Source of the DNA: Thalassotalea piscium
GTDB taxonomy: Bacteria; Pseudomonadota; Gammaproteobacteria; Enterobacterales; Alteromonadaceae
Assembly: GCF_030295935.1 (NCBI RefSeq)
Contig: NZ_AP027362.1
Coordinates: 2,790,001 to 2,854,000 of the forward strand
Reading direction: 5' to 3'
Length of the DNA: 64,000 nt
A program made the position numbers and the translations under genes. The number at the start of each line of letters is the position of its first letter. Within the stretch, counting starts at the first letter, position 1. Below, piece after piece: positions 58,509 to 64,000 of the stretch. The notes beneath the pieces were generated by a model that did no database searches, was not told the origin of the DNA, and saw nothing but the letters and a program-made list of their open reading frames with translations.

Positions 58509-59291
58509 ATGATTGTTAAAGCTCTGTTAGTTACATTAGCTGTTATTACTTTACTTTCTAGTTGTAGTCAACAATATGGGCGCTACCAGCAGAAACATGA
58601 CAGTAGCCCAACCCGTATACCAACCAACCACGAATTAGCAGATGCAACACCGCGTGAAGAAGCAAAAAGCAGAGGGGGTAATAAAAACTATACTGTTCGC
58701 GGAAAACACTATCAGGTGTTAAGCCACGCTAAAGGCTTTACCGAAAAAGGGATAGCGTCTTGGTATGGTAATAAGTTTCATGGACATTTAACTTCAAACG
58801 GTGAAATTTATAATATGTATGGCATGAGTGCTGCCCATAAACATTTGCCATTACCAAGCTATGTTCAGGTAACCAATCTTAGTAATAATAAATCAGTTAT
58901 TGTACGGGTAAATGACCGAGGCCCATTTCATCATAATCGAATTATCGACTTATCCTACACTGCCGCTTATAAACTAAATATGTTAAAAACAGGCACCGCA
59001 AAAGTACTTATAGAAGCCTTACCCAAAGTTCCTGAAAGTAGCCATACATCAAGTAATACCAAAAGTGACATTAAAGATCATATTCAGGTTTTTGCAACAA
59101 AAGATAAAGCTGTGGCTCAAAAAACGGCCTCTACTCTCTCATTGTTATATCAATATCCTGCGTTTTTCGTAGAAAATAATGGCATTTATCGAGTCCAATT
59201 AGGCCCAATTAAAAACAGCAACAACCTAAATTCATTAGTACAAAGCTTACGTAAAAATGGCTATTCTGGCGCATTTAAAGTCGCCTTGTAA
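58509..59291 (+). CDS. rlpA: septal ring lytic transglycosylase RlpA
   Basis: A 260-residue outer-membrane lipoprotein with lipobox LLSSCSQ. The double-psi beta-barrel domain runs from about GIASWYGNKFHGHLTSNGEIYNMYGMSAAHKHLPLPSY through VRVNDRGPFH. The C-terminal SPOR domain (from IQVFATKDKAVAQ to the end) binds denuded glycan. It lies between mrdB and dacA as in E. coli. Confidence 0.95.
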   Translation: MIVKALLVTLAVITLLSSCSQQYGRYQQKHDSSPTRIPTNHELADATPREEAKSRGGNKNYTVRGKHYQVLSHAKGFTEKGIASWYGNKFHGHLTSNGEIYNMYGMSAAHKHLPLPSYVQVTNLSNNKSVIVRVNDRGPFHHNRIIDLSYTAAYKLNMLKTGTAKVLIEALPKVPESSHTSSNTKSDIKDHIQVFATKDKAVAQKTASTLSLLYQYPAFFVENNGIYRVQLGPIKNSNNLNSLVQSLRKNGYSGAFKVAL

Positions 59292-59416
59292 CTTTTTGCC
59301 ACGATCTGTAACAATTTGCATTATTCTCCCCGTGGTATTCGAAAATAAAACTGGTATACTTTTGCACATATCGTACTTATTTCTTATAACTTAATTTATC
59401 ATTTCACAGGATTGCT

Positions 59417-60613
59417 ATGCCCTCAACATTGGTCAAAAAATTCCAAAATCATCAAAAGAAACTCATATCATTAGTGGGCGTTTTTACCTTAACTTTTTGC
59501 TCAATTTCTTTCGCTTCAACGATTATTCCCCCCCCACCTAAAATTTCAGCTAAAGGTCATATTTTAATAGATTATGAAACGGGGAAAGTCATTGCTGAAG
59601 AAAATGCCGATATGTTATTGGCACCTGCAAGTTTAACTAAAATGATGACTAGCTATATTATCGGAAAAGAAATACTCAACGGTAATATCAGCGAAACTGA
59701 CAAGGTAAGAATCAGCGAAAAAGCCTGGGCCACCGGAAACCCTATTTTTAAAGGTTCATCGTTAATGTTCTTAGAAGTTGGCAAAGAAGTAGAGGTAAGT
59801 TTACTTAATAAAGGGATTATTATTTCTTCTGGCAACGATGCTTGTGTAGCAATGGCTGAGCATATTGCTGGCAGTGAAGGGGCATTTACTGACTTAATGA
59901 ATGCACACGCCGAACAGCTTGGAATGCATAGCAGTTACTTTGAAAATAGTCATGGACTTGACAGTAAGGAGCACAAAACAACGCCACGTGACATGGCAAC
60001 ATTAGCAACAGCTTTAATTCGAGATGTACCTGCTGAATACGCTTTATACAAAGAAAAGTCTTTCAAATATAACAACATCCCTCAGTACAATCGTAACCGT
60101 TTATTATGGGATAAAAGTATGAATGTAGATGGTCTGAAAACAGGCCATACATCTCAAGCCGGTTATAGTTTAGTTACCTCTGCCACTAAAGGCGACATGC
60201 GCCTAATTAGCGTAGTTATGGGCACTGAAAGTGAACGAGCTCGAAACGTTGAAAGTAAAAAGCTATTAAATTACGGCTTTAGGTTCTTTGAAACCTACAC
60301 TCCTTATCAAGCAGGCGAAAAATTTGTTACCGATAGAGTGTGGATGGGTGATATCAAGCAAGTTGATTTAGGTATTTTAGAAAGTACTCCTATTACTATA
60401 CCACGCGGTAACCGCAAAAACTTAAAAGCTAACTTTGAATTATCCCGCCAATTAACTGCACCATTAAGTAAGGGTGAAGTTGTTGGTACTGTTTTCTTGC
60501 AACTTGATGGCGAAGATATCGGTAATTATCCTTTAGTCACTTTGCAGGAAGTAAAAGAAGGCGGAATTTTTAGTCGTTTAGTTGACTATGTAAAACTACA
60601 GTTTAATTTTTAA
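59417..60613 (+). CDS. dacA: D-alanyl-D-alanine carboxypeptidase (PBP5/6 type)
   Basis: A 398-residue exported carboxypeptidase. It has an N-terminal signal segment ending around SISFAS, SxxK in PASLTKMMT, SGN in ISSGNDAC and KTG in GLKTGHTSQAGYS. The C-terminal amphipathic helix (GGIFSRLVDYVKLQFNF) anchors it peripherally to the inner membrane. It trims the terminal D-Ala of pentapeptides. A terminator follows. Confidence 0.97.
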   Translation: MPSTLVKKFQNHQKKLISLVGVFTLTFCSISFASTIIPPPPKISAKGHILIDYETGKVIAEENADMLLAPASLTKMMTSYIIGKEILNGNISETDKVRISEKAWATGNPIFKGSSLMFLEVGKEVEVSLLNKGIIISSGNDACVAMAEHIAGSEGAFTDLMNAHAEQLGMHSSYFENSHGLDSKEHKTTPRDMATLATALIRDVPAEYALYKEKSFKYNNIPQYNRNRLLWDKSMNVDGLKTGHTSQAGYSLVTSATKGDMRLISVVMGTESERARNVESKKLLNYGFRFFETYTPYQAGEKFVTDRVWMGDIKQVDLGILESTPITIPRGNRKNLKANFELSRQLTAPLSKGEVVGTVFLQLDGEDIGNYPLVTLQEVKEGGIFSRLVDYVKLQFNF

Positions 60614-60716
60614 TATTTGTAAAGCTCAGTGTTAAATCATTACCTTTGTAACTGAACTTTCTTGTTAGTTGATAAAGATCAATGTGCTAGCACTATATTA
60701 GTTAGTAAAACTATAA

Positions 60717-60741
60717 AACTCAGCAATCGCTGAGTTTTTTT
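60717..60741 (+). terminator. intrinsic terminator after dacA
   Basis: Stem actcagc/gctgagt followed by TTTTTTT, about 105 bases after the dacA stop and before ybeD. Confidence 0.9.
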
Positions 60742-60852
60742 ATTTAGATAATATAGACAAAGTGTTGCAATAATAACAATCATCCCCATTTTGCATTGTT
60801 AACAAAGGTGATAAAATAACCCTATTCGCTATTTCGAGATCTGTGGTGCAAA

Positions 60853-61116
60853 ATGAATACAAAATTTGATGAGTTATTAGAGTTCCCTACGGTATTAAAC
60901 TTTAAAGTAATGGGTGTAGCCTGTGACGAGCTACCTGACCTAATTATTACTGAATTACAAAAGCATACACCGGGTGATTACTCCCCAAAGATAAAGCCAA
61001 GCTCAAAAGGCAATTATCACTCGGTGTCAATCGCTGTAACTGTCACAAGTAAAGATCACATAGAAACCATCTACAAAACATTAACTAAAATAGAAGAAGT
61101 GCGCTATGTACTCTAA
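60853..61116 (+). CDS. ybeD: YbeD/DUF493 family protein
   Basis: An 87-residue ACT-like small protein: [44 protein letters not shown] and an end of VRYVL. It always lies between dacA and lipB in gammaproteobacteria and is suspected of a lipoate-related regulatory role; no catalysis is known. Confidence 0.95.
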   Translation: MNTKFDELLEFPTVLNFKVMGVACDELPDLIITELQKHTPGDYSPKIKPSSKGNYHSVSIAVTVTSKDHIETIYKTLTKIEEVRYVL

Positions 61117-61192
61117 CAGTGCTTTTTTCACAAACCTATAAAGCTAGCTTTTATTCGGATATAATTACATTTACTGTACAACTAGAGACTCA

Positions 61193-61852
61193 ATGTTGAA
61201 AAACTCGTTAATTATTCGCCAGCTTGGCGTGTTAGATTACACTACTGTTTGGCGATCAATGCAGCGTTTTACTGACGCAAGAACAGATGAAGTTGACGAA
61301 CTCTGGCTAGTTGAACACCCGAGTGTATTTACACAAGGCCAGGCTGGCAAAGAAGAACACTTATTAATGCCCGGGGATATACCTGTAGTTAAAGTAGATA
61401 GAGGCGGCCAAGTTACCTACCACGGACCAGGACAATTAGTCATATATTTTATGATAAATTTACGTCGTCGAAAAATTGGCGTAAGAGAACTTGTAACGCT
61501 TATTGAAAATGCAATAGTAGGCTCGTTAGCTGACTTTGCTATCACCGCTTATGCAAAACCAGACGCACCGGGTGTATACGTTGAAAACAAAAAAGTAGCA
61601 TCGTTAGGTCTTAGGGTAAGAAAAGGCTGTTCATTTCATGGATTGGCATTAAATGTAAACATGGACTTAGCTCCGTTTTTACGAATTAATCCTTGTGGTT
61701 ATGCTGGTCTAGAAATGGTACAAACATGTGATTTAGGTGGCCCTGATACTATAGAAAGTGCCAATGAATCTTTAGTTAAGCATTTAGTTGCATTATTAAA
61801 TGCACAAAACATTAAATATAAAACAGGATTGGATCAAAGTTATGACCACTAA
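61193..61852 (+). CDS. lipB: octanoyl-ACP:protein octanoyltransferase
   Basis: A 219-residue LipB transferring octanoate from ACP to lipoyl domains. The active-site Lys lies in [24 protein letters not shown] and the acyl-Cys in [26 protein letters not shown] is the other signature. Its 3' end overlaps lipA by 11 bases. Confidence 0.96.
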   Translation: MLKNSLIIRQLGVLDYTTVWRSMQRFTDARTDEVDELWLVEHPSVFTQGQAGKEEHLLMPGDIPVVKVDRGGQVTYHGPGQLVIYFMINLRRRKIGVRELVTLIENAIVGSLADFAITAYAKPDAPGVYVENKKVASLGLRVRKGCSFHGLALNVNMDLAPFLRINPCGYAGLEMVQTCDLGGPDTIESANESLVKHLVALLNAQNIKYKTGLDQSYDH

Positions 61853-62810
61853 ATCATCTCGTATTGCTCCGGGCACAAAATTACGTGACGCTGAAAAAAT
61901 GGCGCATATTCCAATTAAAGTAGTGCCTTCTGAACGAGAAACTATGCTGCGTAAGCCTGAATGGCTAAGAATTAAGCTACCCAGATCATCAGAGCGTATC
62001 GATCAAATAAAAGCATCACTACGTAAACACGACCTACATTCTGTTTGCGAAGAAGCATCATGCCCTAATTTATCTGAATGTTTTAATCACGGCACTGCAA
62101 CTTTTATGATTTTAGGCGCTATTTGTACCCGTCGTTGTCCATTTTGCGATGTTGGACACGGGCGACCGCTACCTGTCGAAACTGAAGAACCGAGAAAACT
62201 CGCTTTAACTCTTAAAGATATGGCGCTTAAATACGTGGTAATTACCTCAGTTGATCGTGACGACTTACGCGATGGCGGCGCACAACAATTTGCAGAGTGT
62301 ATTAAAGAAATTGACATTCATGCACCTAATACAAAAGTAGAAATACTTGTGCCCGATTTTCGTGGCCGTATGGACCGTGCGCTAGAAATATTAAATCAGC
62401 ACCCACCACACGTATTTAATCACAATTTAGAAACTGCACCACGCTTGTATACCAAAGCACGTCCCGGTGCTAACTATCAGTGGTCATTAGACTTACTGAA
62501 AAAATTTGGCGAGGCTAACCCTAGCGTTCCAACTAAATCCGGCTTAATGGTTGGCTTAGGTGAGACCAACGATGAGATATTAGCCGTCATGCGAGATTTA
62601 CGTGCTCATGGCGTGACTATGTTAACCATTGGTCAATATTTACAGCCAAGTAAACATCATTTACCAGTTGAGCGATATGTTCACCCTGATGACTTTGATA
62701 TGTTTCAAAAAGAAGCAATGAAAATGGGGTTTGAACATGCGGCATGCGGACCACTAGTTCGTTCAAGTTATCACGCAGATAAACAAGCCGCAGGTGAAGA
62801 AGTTAAATAA
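61842..62810 (+). CDS. lipA: lipoyl synthase
   Basis: A 322-residue radical-SAM enzyme inserting two sulfurs into octanoyl groups. The auxiliary cluster motif is [13 protein letters not shown] and the radical-SAM motif CTRRCPFC. The closing RSSYHAD Ser is the cluster ligand. I start at ATG 61842 ([11 protein letters not shown]) because it matches the E. coli length and N-terminus. An upstream in-frame ATG at 61800 lies inside lipB. Confidence 0.97.
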   Translation: MTTKSSRIAPGTKLRDAEKMAHIPIKVVPSERETMLRKPEWLRIKLPRSSERIDQIKASLRKHDLHSVCEEASCPNLSECFNHGTATFMILGAICTRRCPFCDVGHGRPLPVETEEPRKLALTLKDMALKYVVITSVDRDDLRDGGAQQFAECIKEIDIHAPNTKVEILVPDFRGRMDRALEILNQHPPHVFNHNLETAPRLYTKARPGANYQWSLDLLKKFGEANPSVPTKSGLMVGLGETNDEILAVMRDLRAHGVTMLTIGQYLQPSKHHLPVERYVHPDDFDMFQKEAMKMGFEHAACGPLVRSSYHADKQAAGEEVK

Positions 62811-62913
62811 TACAACGAACTAAAAAATCTTATCAAAAAGCTTGTTTTCTTTATTCTAGAAAAGTATAGTGCGCGCGAAATGGATATTCGGCGCTAAATA
62901 CACCTTCGCAATA

Positions 62914-62946
62914 ATACCTGATTCATTAATTAAGTGAGATTGGTAT
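62914..62946. repeat. dispersed miniature inverted-repeat element, copy 6 (33-bp remnant)
   Basis: A minimal form: the left end atacctgattcattaattaa joined to the right end gagattggtat. Everything internal has been lost. It lies upstream of the outer-membrane protein gene. Confidence 0.7.
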
Positions 62947-63027
62947 AACTATTTAGCGGGTATGTAATATCCATTCTCTCCGTACTTTTCCCATGGGAAT
63001 ATACCTAACATATAAAGGATTTATATA

Positions 63028-63726
63028 ATGAAAACACGTGCAGTATTCTTCGGTTTATCTTTAATTTCTTCGGCTGTATTAGCTAACGACTACAATACTC
63101 AAGTTGATCTTGATTATTTAACTGTTGATAGTTTTGACAGCATAAAACTTGAAGGCACATATTACCTTAACAACGTTACTACAAATAATACAGCATGGTC
63201 AGAAGCTGCATTTATGGGCCGAAACACAAGTGTTAGCCTATCTTATGCTGACTTTGATGGTGATGCCTCTCAAGTAGTATTAAGTGGTGATTATTACCAA
63301 AATGACCTTTTTGTTGGTTTAGATGTATCTTATATCGACATTGATGGCAGTGGCAGTGACACTGGAGTAGTTGGTGAAATTGGTTACTTTATTGATACTA
63401 ATTGGATGATATCTATATCTGGTGCTGATGAAGAGTTTTCAGACTCTTTAGCGTTAAATACTAAATACATTGCTACATTAAGTAACGGGACATTTATTAA
63501 CCTAGAAGCATCTTACCTTAATTTAGATAACGACTTTACAGCTTCAGCTGACTACTTTTGGACACCTCAATCAAGTGTAGGCTTAAGCTTATCAACTGAA
63601 GAAGGCGTTCACGGCTCAGTGCGTGCTCAGCACTTTTTTACGTCATCTATTTCAGCTCGTGTAGAGTATGTTTCTTTAGAGAATAGCGATGATGGGTTTC
63701 TACTTGGTTTAACGGCTCGCTTTTAA
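63028..63726 (+). CDS. putative outer-membrane beta-barrel protein
   Basis: A 232-residue exported protein with a signal peptide MKTRAVFFGLSLISSAVLA. The mature part alternates polar and hydrophobic residues (VDLDYLTVDSFDSIKLEGTYYL, SVSLSYADFDGDASQVVLSG, and others) and ends LLGLTARF with a terminal Phe, suggesting an 8-12 strand barrel. It is Asp-rich and acidic. I do not recognise a specific family; it may be a porin-like protein. An AAAGGA ribosome-binding site precedes the ATG. Confidence 0.75.
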   Translation: MKTRAVFFGLSLISSAVLANDYNTQVDLDYLTVDSFDSIKLEGTYYLNNVTTNNTAWSEAAFMGRNTSVSLSYADFDGDASQVVLSGDYYQNDLFVGLDVSYIDIDGSGSDTGVVGEIGYFIDTNWMISISGADEEFSDSLALNTKYIATLSNGTFINLEASYLNLDNDFTASADYFWTPQSSVGLSLSTEEGVHGSVRAQHFFTSSISARVEYVSLENSDDGFLLGLTARF

Positions 63727-63730
63727 ATTA

Positions 63731-63942
63731 ATACCAGTTTCATTAATTAAGTGATCTACTTTCTACGCAATGAAAACCGTCAAATACAAGGCGTTTATTT
63801 TCATAACTAGTTGTTCAGGGCAATTATGCTCCAGCATTGCCCACATAAGCTACATTCTTGTAGCGATAATTATAAAATAAATAACGCAGTAGTTGACTGT
63901 TTTAGCCAGTAGAAATGTTCACATAGTTAGTGAGATTGGTAT
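63731..63942. repeat. dispersed miniature inverted-repeat element, copy 7 (212-bp form)
   Basis: Begins ataccagtttcattaattaa and ends agttagtgagattggtat. It includes the 50-bp module at 63817-63866 with hairpins gggcaat/attgccc and gctaca/tgtagc. It is placed 4 bases after the outer-membrane gene stop, so it is probably transcribed as its 3' UTR. Confidence 0.9.
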
Positions 63943-63948
63943 AAATAA

Positions 63949-63978
63949 TAGTTTGGGAGACAGTTATCTCCCAAACTA
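63949..63978. terminator. perfect hairpin at the window end
   Basis: A 12-bp perfect stem (tagtttgggaga/tctcccaaacta) around cagtta. It may terminate the outer-membrane gene transcript or a minus-strand gene beyond the window. The downstream T-tract is imperfect (tctcgttcgcttttt). Confidence 0.65.
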
Positions 63979-64000
63979 TCTCGTTCGCTTTTTCCAAACT

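Noticed and set aside
61800-61841. Upstream ATG as the lipA start
   Set aside because: It would add 14 residues lying entirely within lipB and absent from the family; the ATG at 61842 gives the normal length.

Overview
The window is AT-rich chromosomal DNA of a marine gammaproteobacterium of the order Alteromonadales. Colwelliaceae (Colwellia/Thalassotalea-like) is my best guess, from gene order, protein style and the dense short palindromic repeats; this is inference, as no rRNA or tRNA gene is present. It is mostly conserved core genome, with short accessory stretches between the core blocks.

Layout. 1-323: 3' end of nadE. 434-9842: type IVa pilus minor-pilin region, with two FimT/GspH-type pseudopilins on the plus strand and a minus-strand operon pilV-pilW-pilX-pilY1-pilE-tapY2-like. 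A complete IS256-family insertion (2015-3323, 29-bp inverted repeats, 8-bp target duplication) lies between the two groups. 10166-17691: minus-strand housekeeping block murJ, ribF, ileS, lspA, fkpB, ispH, with rpsT divergent from murJ. 18597-35866: mixed accessory and metabolic genes. These are an M49-like metallopeptidase lipoprotein, a decayed solute-binding-protein gene, DUF3010, GNAT and M20 genes, a possible sugar-acid catabolic set (SDR, amidohydrolase/lactonase, enolase-superfamily dehydratase, class II aldolase) around an Lrp-type regulator, a ThrE-like exporter with a TetR regulator, PilZ and chemotaxis proteins, two small membrane proteins, a parvulin and a beta-carbonic anhydrase. 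36169-42152: TonB-dependent receptor, S9 peptidase and a Sel1-repeat protein, probably used for peptide scavenging. 42472-49264: hppD, deaD, a Lon-like protease and ybeL. 49557-62810: the conserved leuS-lptE-holA-nadD-rsfS-rlmH-mrdA-mrdB-rlpA-dacA-ybeD-lipB-lipA cluster (leucyl-tRNA charging, LPS transport, NAD, ribosome silencing, rod-shape cell wall synthesis, lipoate). 63028-63726: a small outer-membrane beta-barrel protein.

The least ordinary signal is in the intergenic DNA. At least seven copies of one miniature inverted-repeat element are present. Its ends are ATACCAGTTTCATTAATTAA-like on one side and ATACCAATCTCACTAACTAT-like on the other. Copies occur in graded sizes: about 212 bp, 162 bp, 70 bp and 33 bp. 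The 212-bp form differs from the 162-bp form by exactly one 50-bp module holding two hairpins, and one stem shows a compensatory base-pair change between copies. Three other inverted-repeat or duplicated elements (22339-22610, 42167-42398, 48616-48784) are unrelated to it in sequence. Some elements abut or enter genes: one joins the 5' end of a dead gene, and two supply or overlap stop codons.

I found no CRISPR array, prophage, toxin-antitoxin pair, secondary-metabolite cluster or recognisable defence island.
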